From Brachyspira sp949287565 (GTDB taxonomy: Bacteria; Spirochaetota; Brachyspiria; Brachyspirales; Brachyspiraceae), in the NCBI RefSeq assembly GCF_036997615.1, contig NZ_JAWLQA010000003.1: a stretch of 64,000 nucleotides of DNA. One strand, given 5' to 3'. Below the pieces are notes generated by a model. The model was not told the origin of the DNA and made no database searches. It worked only from the letters and a program-made list of their open reading frames with translations. Positions 7,917 to 16,811 of this stretch are shown in pieces. Made by a program: the position numbers and the translations under genes. Within the stretch, counting starts at the first letter, position 1, and every line of letters begins with the position of its first letter.

Positions 7917-10900
7917 ATGGACTTAGAAGAAAAACTTGGAATATATTATAAAGGCTCTTCTATAGAAGAAGATATGGAGAAATGCGAAGCTACAAATGAT
8001 TTCAGCAAAATAAAAAGACATCCTTATGATTATTTCCATTATAAAGAGGAATTTTTGAAAGATTATTTTTCTATAGAAGACGAGAAATTAAAAAAAAGAT
8101 ATGAACATTTCATGAAGATACTTATTTATGGAAAAGATAAGGAAGGAGAAGGCGGAACTAGATATGTTATTTTTGATTATATAGTCAATAGAGATTTTGA
8201 AAAGTCACTTAAATATCTTGTTTATGGATATGAGAAAAGATATAAAGAGCAGGCAAGAACTCTAAATGGTGAAACTTTAATATATACAGTTTTTGAAGAT
8301 TTTAATAAATACTTCAGCAAAGAGTTTCAAGAATACACAGATAAATATATTGATATTATTAATAACAATGATAATAAAAAAATATTAAAAAAAATGGACA
8401 GAGATGCTGTAATACCATTGATTGCAATATGTTCTGTTATAAAAAGTAATAAAGAATGTGATGAGAAATATATAAATGCAGCTATAAAATCATTCGATGT
8501 TCTTCCTAATCTTTATGATACTTTAAATGTAATTGCTGCTATCTTAGATAAAAATGAGGCTATAAAAAATAAATTTATAGAAGTGCTTAATAAAAATGAA
8601 GAATATATAATTGATATTAATATTATACTTGGATACCATTTAAGATCATTAGATTATAACAATCCTTATAAAGCTAGAGAGAAATTCTTTAATGCAATAA
8701 ATTATCCAAATGATTTTGCATTTATAGCTCAGCATTTTGAAGATTATTTTCATTATGCCTTCATTTATGGTGCAAGAGATTTATATTTGAATCATAAAGA
8801 AGATTTTTATAAAATTTATAATTTTGTAGAAAATAGTTTAAATAGTGATAGGTATAATAATAATGATAGAAATAAAAGAATATTTATAGTTCTTAGCGGT
8901 GTTTTACTAGAACATAATGATAATAATTTAGATACAAATAATTTAAAAAAATCTATAACTGTATTAGAAACTATAGTTAATAAATTTACAAAAGACAACT
9001 CTAATAGATATAATCCAAGACCTACTTTTACTACTACAGAAAAAATAGAAGAAATATTTGATAAAGATAAAAATAAACTCTTTGATACGCTTATAGATTA
9101 TTATATAGACAAAAAAAATACATACAATCTATACAGCACATACAGATGGGGAAATACTCTCCCTGAATATTGTCTTAGTACAGAACTTTATTATTTATTC
9201 TCTTTATTTAATTATGACATTCCTGAAATGAAAAACTATAAAAAATTTGCTCTAGATATTTTTAAATATTTACCAATTCAGATTGGAATAAGAAAATATA
9301 TAGAAGTTCAGGCATCTATAGGAACTAAAACTTTAAAAGAAGTTATTGATAGCTTATTAAATAATAAAGAATTGAATATTACATTAAAAGAAATTTTATT
9401 ATCATACTATTTTGATTATGCAGGAGATCTTTCAAATTATTATTATGACTATGGCGGAAAATCTCTTCCTACATTATATAAAGAACTTAGATGCATAGAT
9501 GAAAATAATAATGTTATTATAAATAGCGTAAAAGATGAGTTATTAAAAAGCTATTTTGATGAAGTGGTAAATATATTAAATGATGATAAGTTTATAAAAG
9601 ATAATATAGCAAGCAATAAAAATACAGCCTTAGATATATTAAGAACATTGTATAATAAATGTCATTATAATGATTATCATTTAGTTTATACGATTCTTGA
9701 AAATACAAAGAGAGCCGAAGTAAAAAGGCATTGTATTAAAGTTATTTCTGATAATGAAGTTATTACAAGATCTTATGTCGAAAAGATGTCAGAGAAAGCA
9801 AGATCATCAGAACTTAAAGGAGCATTAAAAAATATTATTAAGAATTGGAATCTTAAAAAATACGGCGACTACTTTAAAAGTATTGATGAGGCTTTGGAGT
9901 TTATTGACACTTACTACAATAAAAACTATGAGAAAAATATAAAGTTCTTAGATGATGTTCATTTGACAAAAGTTTTATACAATAATGGAACATTGGCTGA
10001 TGATAGAATATTTAAATATATCATTATGGAATATATGAATTTAGTAGAGCCATCAAGATTAAAAGACTGCGACATGCTTGCTGAAATTCTTGATACTACT
10101 TCATTTACTAATGCTTTGGAAATGCTATATATCCATTGGAAAGATTCTAATTATGAAGCTACAAAGAAAAATATTTTAATACCTTATTTAATATATTCTG
10201 ATGATTTGAAAATAGATAAAGTTTATCCTCTTATAAAAGAATTTGCTAAAGGATCGCGTACTGTTATGGCAGTATTTATTGTAAAATGTATGGCATTAAA
10301 CGGAAAGAACTATGCATTAATATTAGTAGACGGTCTTACAAGAAAATCACCTACAGCAAAAATAAAAGAAGTGGCAATAGAAACTATGGAGAACGCTGCC
10401 TATATGCTTGATATGACAGCTGATGAGCTTTCAGACAAAATAATTCCTAATTTCGGATTTAATCAAAAAGGTGAAAGAGTTCTAAATTACGGCGGAGAAG
10501 CAAGAAGAACATTCAAATTATCAATAAATAATAATCTTGAACTCATCATAACAGATAATGATAAACAAAAGGTAATAAAATCACTTCCAGCACCAAACAG
10601 CAAAGACGATAAAGCAGAAGCTGACAGTGCTAAAAAAGAATGTACTACTCTCAAGAAAGAAATAAAAACTTTGATACAAAACCAAAAAATAAGACTTCAA
10701 AAAGTATTATTAAACGGCAGAAAATGGACTTACAATAATTTCAAAACTGTATTTGTTGAAAATCCAATAATGAACATATTTGCTTTGAAACTTATTTGGG
10801 GTGCTTATGATGAGAACAACAATTTAATACAGAGTTTCAGATACATGGAAGACGGTACTTTCAATACAGTTGATGAAGAAGAGTACACTTTACCGGAGAA

Positions 10901-11375
10901 CAGTTTAATAACTTTGGTTCACCCTTCAGAATTAGATGCTGACACTATAGAAAAATGGAAAACTCAATTATCAGATTATGAGATATCACAGCCTATAGAA
11001 CAGCTTAATTTCAAATATGAAGAGATTAAAGAAGAAGACATAAAAGAAGATAAGATTCATTCTCTTGACTCTAAAACAATAAAGGCTGGTGTATTGATGT
11101 CATTAGCTACTAAGTATGATATGGCAAGAGGCGAAGCTATGGACGGAGGAACTTTCTGCGAGTACATATTAAAAGATACTTACCTCAATATATCAGTTCA
11201 TCTCTCATTCGACTATATGTACTTTGGAATGGACGCTAATGAAGATATTAATTTCGGTGATATTGAGTTCTGTGAAATTATTGACGGCATTGAAACTTTG
11301 ATTAATCCTTTAAAAGTGAATAAGAGATTTGCTTCTTCAATTTACAGTATAGTGAAAAGCGTTTTTGGAGATTAA
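7917..11375 (+). CDS. DUF4132 domain protein (MolR/YehI-like)
   Basis: The start is set at 7917, preceded by AGAGGTG; an ATG at 7899 would place that site inside the gene. The very large protein (1152 aa) is mostly helical and HEAT/ARM-like in its first 900 residues. The C-terminal DUF4132 domain includes VLLNGRKWTYNNFKTVFVEN, IFALKLIWGAYDENN, ITLVHPSEL, and an ending with ISVHLSFDYMYFGMDAN. E. coli relatives (YehI, the former MolR) have no firm biochemical role. The gene is monocistronic, sits between repeat clusters, and is followed by a strong stem-loop. Confidence 0.8.
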   Translation: MDLEEKLGIYYKGSSIEEDMEKCEATNDFSKIKRHPYDYFHYKEEFLKDYFSIEDEKLKKRYEHFMKILIYGKDKEGEGGTRYVIFDYIVNRDFEKSLKYLVYGYEKRYKEQARTLNGETLIYTVFEDFNKYFSKEFQEYTDKYIDIINNNDNKKILKKMDRDAVIPLIAICSVIKSNKECDEKYINAAIKSFDVLPNLYDTLNVIAAILDKNEAIKNKFIEVLNKNEEYIIDINIILGYHLRSLDYNNPYKAREKFFNAINYPNDFAFIAQHFEDYFHYAFIYGARDLYLNHKEDFYKIYNFVENSLNSDRYNNNDRNKRIFIVLSGVLLEHNDNNLDTNNLKKSITVLETIVNKFTKDNSNRYNPRPTFTTTEKIEEIFDKDKNKLFDTLIDYYIDKKNTYNLYSTYRWGNTLPEYCLSTELYYLFSLFNYDIPEMKNYKKFALDIFKYLPIQIGIRKYIEVQASIGTKTLKEVIDSLLNNKELNITLKEILLSYYFDYAGDLSNYYYDYGGKSLPTLYKELRCIDENNNVIINSVKDELLKSYFDEVVNILNDDKFIKDNIASNKNTALDILRTLYNKCHYNDYHLVYTILENTKRAEVKRHCIKVISDNEVITRSYVEKMSEKARSSELKGALKNIIKNWNLKKYGDYFKSIDEALEFIDTYYNKNYEKNIKFLDDVHLTKVLYNNGTLADDRIFKYIIMEYMNLVEPSRLKDCDMLAEILDTTSFTNALEMLYIHWKDSNYEATKKNILIPYLIYSDDLKIDKVYPLIKEFAKGSRTVMAVFIVKCMALNGKNYALILVDGLTRKSPTAKIKEVAIETMENAAYMLDMTADELSDKIIPNFGFNQKGERVLNYGGEARRTFKLSINNNLELIITDNDKQKVIKSLPAPNSKDDKAEADSAKKECTTLKKEIKTLIQNQKIRLQKVLLNGRKWTYNNFKTVFVENPIMNIFALKLIWGAYDENNNLIQSFRYMEDGTFNTVDEEEYTLPENSLITLVHPSELDADTIEKWKTQLSDYEISQPIEQLNFKYEEIKEEDIKEDKIHSLDSKTIKAGVLMSLATKYDMARGEAMDGGTFCEYILKDTYLNISVHLSFDYMYFGMDANEDINFGDIEFCEIIDGIETLINPLKVNKRFASSIYSIVKSVFGD

Positions 11376-11394
11376 TATTTATTAATAAACAATA

Positions 11395-11462
11395 CGCACG
11401 GTAAATAGATTAAAAATTTAAACTAGTTAATAATTAAAAGTGCAATTATTAACTAGTTTTTT
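11395..11462 (+). terminator. Terminator stem inside a CGCACG half element (M3)
   Basis: Arms 11420-11435 and 11444-11459 form a perfect 16-bp stem (core ACTAGTTAATAATT) followed by TTTTTT. It follows the word CGCACGGTAAATAGAT at 11395, the left half of the palindromic family seen at 14791. It probably terminates the DUF4132 transcript. Confidence 0.75.
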
Positions 11463-11470
11463 ATTATATA

Positions 11471-11725
11471 TACATAAACAACTATATTTTGTCAAAATAA
11501 TTTTTTTAATTTAAAATATTTGCAGGGCTTTGCCCCGCACCCCACTTCTTTTGTTGCCACAAAGAAGCAAAAGGGCTATATTTTAGCTTAAATTAATAAT
11601 TTATTATACATGTAAAACAAAATTAATATTATTTAGTTACCAATTTTATACTTGCACTTTTTGGTTCTTTTTGCGGCAGGAAAAAGAACAATAAAAAAAA
11701 TTGACAAACTTTAAAATTTTATATA
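11471..11725. mobile_element. Promoter-carrying MITE, copy a (255 bp)
   Basis: The left terminal repeat starts TACATAAACAAC and ends TTTTGTCAA (11471-11495). The right repeat runs from TTGACA (11701) to 11725. TA dinucleotides flank both ends (11469-11470 and 11726-11727). The interior holds three stems: a GGGCTTTGCCCC stem, CTTCTTTTG/AAAGAAG, and GTTCTTTTT/AAAAAGAAC. There is no open frame. It lies between two convergent genes. Confidence 0.8.
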
Positions 11726-11729
11726 TACT
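11701..11729 (+). promoter_or_regulatory. Outward promoter at MITE copy a right end
   Basis: TTGACA (11701-11706), 17-bp spacer, TATACT (11724-11729). It points into the 3' end of the convergent 572-residue gene, so it would make antisense RNA. Confidence 0.55.
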
Positions 11730-11736
11730 AAAAATT

Positions 11737-13455
11737 TTAATTACTTGTTTTTAATAATAATTCTTCTCGCTGTTTTTCCCAATATTCTTTATATGAAATG
11801 GTATCATTAAAAATAATAAATTTTTTATCATCAGATAGTTTAAATTTGTCTTTAGAAAACTGTTTCATATCATCTAGTAACTCTATGGCTTTTGATTTAT
11901 TAGTATTTATTAAATTATTTATAATATTAACTTCTGACAATAGATATTCATGTCTTTTCTCATCAATTTCTTTGTGAATATTTGAAAGTAATTCTTTTAT
12001 TTCATTCTTATAACTTTCATCTTGTATTTTTTTATAATATTTGTTTCTATCATTATAAGCATCAAATACATATTGGTAATTTGAATAATTCATCTCATTA
12101 TTAATAGCATTTGCAAAATTAATAAAAAAGTTTGTAGACATATTATCATATAATTCTTTTTTATATTTTTTCACAATACCAGCTTCATTAATATCAGCCA
12201 AAGGATAAATATATTTTAAATATAGAGAATTATTTTTATTATATGCATCATTAAATTTTTTATTTTCTATCAAATTAGAAATTTCACTGCTTAATGAATT
12301 AATATATTCAATGTTCTTCTGCTTGTAATTATTAGTATATAAATATCCATATACTGTAGGAATACCAATTAATATTAAAAGCATTGACACTAAATATAAA
12401 ACTGATTTTATTAAATTAGCCGTATAAAATTTAAACCTAATATTAAATAAATAATGATAACTTATAAACCATATTAATGCTGTAATTCCAGTTATTACAG
12501 AAGCAGGCAATATAGATAAAAATATAAATTTAACTATTCCGATATTATATGCATTGGCATCTACTAACATTGATATAAAAAATGATATTATAAAAACTAT
12601 AGGCAAAACTATATTCATTTTATCATAATATCCATATAAACTTCTTAAAACATTATTTTCTCTATAGCTTTTATATTTAAAATATAAATTACTAAAACGT
12701 AAATTTATATTATTTCTATTTTTAAATATAATATCATCATAGCTATATGACCTGTAAATATTTTCTGCTACTATTTTAGGGATAAATTTTACTTCATCAT
12801 CATTGTTGTTATTTACTATAAATAATGTCCCTATAGTTGGGTTATTAGAGACAACGGTATAGAAATCAGAATTGTTATAAAGCTTCATAGTACATTTAGC
12901 ATTACTATTATCTATATTCGGACATTCATAATCTGCTGAATATTCTTCATTAAGCCAAGCTTCAAATGTATCTAAAGCATATTGACATAATTCAAGCATA
13001 TAATAAATTTTGCAATAAGATTTAAAAGATGAACTTATACCACTAATTAAAGACTCTTTATTTTGCTTATTATTTTCTGATAATATTAATTTAGAATCAT
13101 TAATCATTACTTGTTCTGCTAAACTTATCTTACTATTTAGAAAAATTATACTTTGTTTAACAGCAGACATTTTTGTTATTGCAGTATTTTTAAGTGTAGG
13201 TAAAGCTTCATAAAATTTTTTTCTTTTATCTTCTAATGCTTTTTGTTTTTTACTATATCCTAAAAATGCTCCTGCAGCTGCTGCTCCAAGTCCTACTAAT
13301 GGATTTATAAAAAAAGCAGATAATACTCCTATTCCAGCAACTGCATTTCCTAAATCTATCCAAGGCGATGCCAATCTATCTATTGTTGCAAATATATCAT
13401 CAAGCTCTTTTTTTATCTTTAAAAACTCTTCATCATTCAATAATTGATTAGACAT
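11737..13455 (-). CDS. Large membrane protein of an uncharacterised four-gene operon
   Basis: The 572-residue protein is not recognised. Residues about 33-70 form a glycine/alanine-rich hydrophobic hairpin (VAGIGVLSAFF, GLGAAAAGAFLG). A helical and mixed cytoplasmic-looking part follows to about 280. There are then three or four strong membrane helices at about 285-375 (IVLPIVFIISFFISML, LPASVITGITALIWFIS, LVSMLLILIGIPTVYG), and finally a charged, coiled-coil-like tail of about 190 residues. GGAG lies 9 bases before the ATG. It is last in the operon after the coiled-coil gene (13-base gap). The paired glycine-rich hairpin recalls membrane-remodelling or pore proteins, but no function is assigned. 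Confidence 0.6.
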   Translation of the reverse strand: MSNQLLNDEEFLKIKKELDDIFATIDRLASPWIDLGNAVAGIGVLSAFFINPLVGLGAAAAGAFLGYSKKQKALEDKRKKFYEALPTLKNTAITKMSAVKQSIIFLNSKISLAEQVMINDSKLILSENNKQNKESLISGISSSFKSYCKIYYMLELCQYALDTFEAWLNEEYSADYECPNIDNSNAKCTMKLYNNSDFYTVVSNNPTIGTLFIVNNNNDDEVKFIPKIVAENIYRSYSYDDIIFKNRNNINLRFSNLYFKYKSYRENNVLRSLYGYYDKMNIVLPIVFIISFFISMLVDANAYNIGIVKFIFLSILPASVITGITALIWFISYHYLFNIRFKFYTANLIKSVLYLVSMLLILIGIPTVYGYLYTNNYKQKNIEYINSLSSEISNLIENKKFNDAYNKNNSLYLKYIYPLADINEAGIVKKYKKELYDNMSTNFFINFANAINNEMNYSNYQYVFDAYNDRNKYYKKIQDESYKNEIKELLSNIHKEIDEKRHEYLLSEVNIINNLINTNKSKAIELLDDMKQFSKDKFKLSDDKKFIIFNDTISYKEYWEKQREELLLKTSN

Positions 13456-13468
13456 TTATTTATCTCCA

Positions 13469-13888
13469 TTACTTTAATAAAGCAATTAACATTTCAGATA
13501 TCTTCGTACTAAGGTCATTAACTTTATCTAAAAGTTCTGTTCTATGCTTTATTTCTGATTCATTTATTGTATCTGTAGGTATTCTTAATACTTGCTCAAC
13601 AAATGAATTTAAATTGTTAGAAATACTATTAATAACATTAAAACTTGAATTAGAAATAAGTTTAAATTTTTCTAAATTATTATCTGCTTCTTTCATCAAA
13701 TATTGAAATTGTCTTTCTATTACCATCATATCTTTTTCTATCTCTTTCATACTCACAACTGCTGATGCAATTGTTCCTACTATTCCGCCTGCTTGCTGTG
13801 AATTATTTAATTCATTTAAAGATCTGCTAAGTTTATTATTTACACTAGTTAATTGATTATTGATATCATTAGATGTATTTTCATTCAT
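13469..13888 (-). CDS. Small coiled-coil protein of the four-gene operon
   Basis: The 139-residue protein is almost entirely helical with heptad-like spacing (INNQLTSVNNKLSRSLNEL, then MMVIERQFQYLMKEADNNLEKFKL). A glycine-containing hydrophobic stretch (AGGIVGTIASAVVS) at about 33-46 could insert into or lie on a membrane. AAGGAG lies 10 bases before the ATG. It sits 21 bases after the DUF1232 gene and 13 before the large membrane protein gene. I do not recognise the family; it may be an accessory subunit of the membrane proteins. Confidence 0.6.
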   Translation of the reverse strand: MNENTSNDINNQLTSVNNKLSRSLNELNNSQQAGGIVGTIASAVVSMKEIEKDMMVIERQFQYLMKEADNNLEKFKLISNSSFNVINSISNNLNSFVEQVLRIPTDTINESEIKHRTELLDKVNDLSTKISEMLIALLK

Positions 13889-13909
13889 AATATTGTTACT
13901 CCTTAAAAA

Positions 13910-14236
13910 TTATTTTGTTGCTACTTTGAAAACTAAAATAGCTAAAAGAACTATTATTATAATTCCTATTCCTCCAACTATTAAAAGCCCCCATTTCAAA
14001 AATTTTACTATACCTCTTAATGAACTATTGGCATCAAGAAGTCCGTTTTGTACTCCATTAAGTCCTCCTACAATTAAAAATAAAGCATCCTCAAACCACC
14101 CCACTATTGGTATTACATCAGGCACTAAATCTACAGGAGAAACTGTATATATAGCTGCTAAAATTAAAGGTATCCAAGGCAGTATTCCTGATTGGGCAGG
14201 TTTGTTGGAATTATTATATTCATTGTAATCACTCAT
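13910..14236 (-). CDS. DUF1232 (YkvA-like) membrane protein
   Basis: The start is placed at 14236 because AGGAG precedes it by five bases; the longer frame to 14293 runs across the upstream zinc-finger gene in another frame. The 108-residue protein has the DUF1232 signature YTVSPVDLVPDVIPIVGWFEDALFL at about 29-53, then an amphipathic loop and a strongly hydrophobic C-terminal helix (LLIVGGIGIIIIVLLAILVF). DUF1232 proteins are small membrane proteins of unknown function. It is the second gene of the operon. Confidence 0.75.
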   Translation of the reverse strand: MSDYNEYNNSNKPAQSGILPWIPLILAAIYTVSPVDLVPDVIPIVGWFEDALFLIVGGLNGVQNGLLDANSSLRGIVKFLKWGLLIVGGIGIIIIVLLAILVFKVATK

Positions 14237-14255
14237 AAAAACTCCTATTATTTTA

Positions 14256-14507
14256 TTATAATGCTGGTGCATGTTTTCCATTGTTAATTCCATTAGGATG
14301 CCTTGGACAATTTTGAGAAGTTAATGAACTTAAAGAAGTAAATGAACTTCCGCAATATTTACAAATGTAACTAGATTTTTCGCTACCCTCATAAAGTTTA
14401 TGCTTTCCTTTATTAATACCGTTTGGGTGTCTTGGACAGTTTTATGATAATAAAGAAGCTGCTGTAGAAAATTTGGATCCGCAATATTCACAGTAAAAAT
14501 TTGACAT
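14256..14507 (-). pseudogene. Two-finger C2H2-like zinc protein interrupted by a stop
   Basis: ATG at 14507 follows AGGAG. Codons 1-21 read MSNFYCEYCGSKFSTAASLLS, then TAA, then NCPRHPNGINKGKHKLYEGS. A second repeat follows (YICKYCGSSFTSLSSLTSQ, then NCPRHPNGINNGKHAPAL) to TAA at 14256. Both fingers have the pattern C-x2-C-x14-C-x2-H. The stop is in the place where the second finger has CAA (Q), so a single C-to-T change explains it. It heads the DUF1232 operon. It could be decayed, or the read could contain an error. Confidence 0.65.
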
Positions 14508-14535
14508 AATATTCTCCTATTTTATTTTTTATTGC

Positions 14536-14556
14536 AATGCCAAAAGAAATGGCATT
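14536..14556 (-). promoter_or_regulatory. Leader hairpin before the zinc-finger operon
   Basis: AATGCCA / TGGCATT arms with a 7-nt loop lie about 30 bases before the zinc-finger ATG. The role is unknown; it may be an RNA leader structure or an operator. Nearby at 14645-14659 the 5-mer GCGAT occurs three times in tandem. Confidence 0.3.
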
Positions 14557-14790
14557 AATATATTTAAGTATTTCCAAAGATTGAAATAAATTTTTGATAG
14601 TGATTTGATATAAGAAAATTATAAAGTTTAATAAGACATTAAATGCGATGCGATGCGATTAAACTGCATAATTAAATAAACCTTATATTAGTATTCTCAT
14701 TAATTAAGTATATACCATAATATTTATTTGTCAATATTTTATGTCTTTATATAAAAATAAAAATTATTGTTGGTATTTTATTTATTGATA

Positions 14791-14869
14791 CGCACGCTAA
14801 ATATACTTTAAATATAAAGTAGTTAATAATGCAATTTGTATTGTTAACTACTTTTTTATTTAACGTGCG
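14791..14869 (+). repeat. CGCACG/CGTGCG element with internal terminator, copy M4
   Basis: Outer arms CGCACGCTAAAT (14791) and TTTAACGTGCG (to 14869) enclose an inner stem AAGTAGTTAA (14818-14827) / TTAACTACTT (14844-14853) followed by TTTTTT. This copy shows the full design of the family. Confidence 0.65.
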
Positions 14870-15088
14870 GTTTATTCGTTAAAAATTTAAATAACACTAG
14901 GGCGGGTGCTTTTAAATTCTGTTTAAGCAGATAAGAAAGAAAAAATTAAAATTGCAAATAAAATTAATAAAGAATAATGGGCGGGGTATGTAATTAAGTT
15001 TTAAAATTTAATTACACTTGCCCACCCTTTAGACTTTCAATCTTTTCTCGCATTTCTATATTATTTTTCTTTTTTATTTCTGCTGTTA

Positions 15089-15344
15089 TACCTAAACAAA
15101 TACATTTTGTCAAAAATAAATTTATATTTTTGTTTTTATATCTGGGGCTTTGCCCCAGACCCCACTTCTTTTGTTGCCACAAAGAAGCAAAAAGGCTATA
15201 TTTTAGATTAAATTCAATATTTTATCTTACATGTAAAACAAAAATTAGTATGATTTAATACTAATTTTCAACTTGCACTTTTTGGTTCTTTTTGCGGCGG
15301 GAAAAAGAACAATAAAAAATTGATAAACTTAAAAATTTTTAGTA
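15089..15344. mobile_element. Promoter-carrying MITE, copy b (256 bp)
   Basis: The terminal repeats are TACCTAAACAAA...TTTTGTCAA (15089-15113) and its imperfect inverse starting TTGATAAACTTAAAAA (15320-15344). TA at 15087-15088 and 15345-15346 are the target duplication: the unoccupied sister site at 16999-17016 reads TGT-TA-TTTTAGCTG, this one TGT-TA-[element]-TA-TTCTAGCTG. There is no coding capacity. The interior stems are the same as in copy a. Confidence 0.88.
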
Positions 15345-15348
15345 TATT
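15320..15348 (+). promoter_or_regulatory. Outward promoter at MITE copy b right end
   Basis: TTGATA (15320-15325), 17-bp spacer, TATATT (15343-15348). It points toward the hydrolase gene, about 280 bases away, with other repeats in between. Confidence 0.5.
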
Positions 15349-15392
15349 CTAGCTGCCCACCCAAGATTTTTTTAAATTTAGAATGCCTACAA

Positions 15393-15471
15393 CGCACGTT
15401 AAATCAAACTAAATAATAAAATAAATTAATAATACAACGTTTATTATATTAAAAAATCAGCTCCCCGTGCG
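15393..15471. repeat. CGCACG/CGTGCG element, copy M6
   Basis: ACGCACGTTAAATC (15392) and CCCGTGCGGTATG (15464) are the ends of a unit nearly identical to 17052-17130. The two copies are direct repeats on either side of the hydrolase gene. Confidence 0.6.
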
Positions 15472-15624
15472 GTATGTAAATTTTAAATCTAGTTAAAACA
15501 GGTGTTTGATCTCATTTTTTATACTATGCCTAAAAAGTATAGTTTATTATAAACAATAAATATTTGATATATATCAATATTTTATTATAATAAGAATAAT
15601 TATAATAAAACGGAGGACATGCTA

Positions 15625-16665
15625 ATGATAAAAACTTTTTTAAAAAGAGCTGTATTAATGTCAGTATATATGCTTTTTCCTATAAGTACAATTATGGCAC
15701 AGAATAATACATTGAAATGGGATAAAACTTTTAAAAAAAGCGATAAAGTAACAGTAAAAAAAGTATCATTCTATAATAGATTAGGAATAAATATAGTTGC
15801 TGACTTGTATAGCCCTAAAGATATTAATACCAATCAAAAATATAAAGCATTAGTTATAGGCGGACCTTACGGAGCAGTAAAAGAGCAAGCAGCAGGAGTA
15901 TATGCTCAATCTATGGCAGAAAGAGGATTTGTTACTATAGCATTTGATCCTTCTTATAATGGAGAAAGCGGAGGTTCTCCTCATTATACAGCTTCCCCTG
16001 AGGCATTTGCTGAAGATTTTAGTGCGGCTGTTGATTTTCTTGTAACGCTTGATTATGTTGATAGAAATGAAATAGGGGCTATAGGAGTATGCGGAAGCGG
16101 AAGTTTTGTTTTGAGTGCTGCCCAAATTGATACAAGAATAAAAGCTATAGCAACTGCAAGTATGTATGATATGGGAAGAGTAGCCCGTCAGGGATTATAT
16201 GATTCTGTATCTTATGAAGATAGAAAGAAAATGATTGATGATATTTCTATGCAAAGATGGAATGAATATGAAGGAGGTGAGAAAAAATACCAAATAGGAA
16301 CGCCTGAAACTATAGATGAAAACTCACCAGATATAGTAAAAGAGTTCTATAGCTATTACCGTACAGAGAGAGGCTTTCACCCTCGTGCAACAACTACAAT
16401 GTCTATTATAAGTACTGTAAGTTTGATGAATTATTATCCTTTGGAGCAGATTGATTTTATATCACCGAGACCTATACTTTTTATAGCAGGAGAAAAAGCT
16501 CATTCAAGATATTTTAGTGAAGATGCATACGAAAAAGCAAAAGAACCTAAAGAATTAATAATAATACCTAATGCTAATCATGTTGATCTTTATGATAGAA
16601 CTGATTTAATACCTTTTGATAAATTAGCTGATTTCTTTAATCAAAATTTAACGAATAAAAATTAA
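15625..16665 (+). CDS. Secreted alpha/beta hydrolase (dienelactone-hydrolase-like)
   Basis: The start is placed at the second ATG (15625), eight bases after GGAGG; the first ATG at 15619 is too close. The 346-residue protein has a signal peptide ending near IMAQ (about residue 25). An alpha/beta-hydrolase fold follows: VIGGPYGAVKEQAAGVYA, FDPSYNGESGGSPHYTA, nucleophile elbow GVCGSGSF with cysteine in place of serine, the acid region ISPRPILFIAGEKAHSRYF, and NANHVDLYDR holding the catalytic His. It resembles the YcjY/dienelactone hydrolase group; the substrate is unknown. The gene is bracketed by near-identical repeat arrays (14.8-15.5 kb and 16.7-17.3 kb). Confidence 0.75.
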   Translation: MIKTFLKRAVLMSVYMLFPISTIMAQNNTLKWDKTFKKSDKVTVKKVSFYNRLGINIVADLYSPKDINTNQKYKALVIGGPYGAVKEQAAGVYAQSMAERGFVTIAFDPSYNGESGGSPHYTASPEAFAEDFSAAVDFLVTLDYVDRNEIGAIGVCGSGSFVLSAAQIDTRIKAIATASMYDMGRVARQGLYDSVSYEDRKKMIDDISMQRWNEYEGGEKKYQIGTPETIDENSPDIVKEFYSYYRTERGFHPRATTTMSIISTVSLMNYYPLEQIDFISPRPILFIAGEKAHSRYFSEDAYEKAKEPKELIIIPNANHVDLYDRTDLIPFDKLADFFNQNLTNKN

Positions 16666-16732
16666 CAAATTTAAAAAGCATAAATATATATAATAACTTT
16701 AAAATTTTATTTTTTTAATTATAAAATATTAT

Positions 16733-16774
16733 ACTAGTTAATAATTGAATTTATATTATTAACTAGTTTTTTAT
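16733..16774 (+). terminator. Terminator stem of the M family after the hydrolase (M5)
   Basis: ACTAGTTAATAATT (16733-16746) and AATTATTAACTAGT-like right arm (ends 16766), then TTTTTT. The stem is the same as at 11420. A degenerate CATGCGGC right arm of the M family follows. Confidence 0.75.
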
Positions 16775-16811
16775 TTATCATGCGGCTTTATAATCTAAAA
16801 ATTTAAATAAC

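Larger units (their letters stand above)
14897..15365. repeat. GGGCGGG nested-palindrome element E4, split by a MITE
   Basis: The left arm CTAGGGCGGGTGC (14897), inner arms GGGCGGGGTATGTAATT and AATTACACTTGCCCACCC, and the right arm GCTGCCCACCCAAG (to 15365) correspond almost base for base to the element at 16812-17024. Here the stretch 15089-15344 is inserted between TGTTA and TATTCTAGCTG. Confidence 0.7.

Noticed and set aside
11520..11735. MITE stems as ordinary rho-independent terminators
   Set aside because: The GTTCTTTTT/AAAAAGAAC stem lacks a following T run in either orientation, and the structure repeats with its terminal inverted repeats at other sites.
13910..14293. Longer start for the DUF1232 gene at 14293
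   Set aside because: The extension overlaps the zinc-finger reading frame, while AGGAG supports 14236.
14641..14659. GCGAT tandem triplet as a microsatellite of interest
   Set aside because: Only three copies of a 5-mer; too short to claim function.
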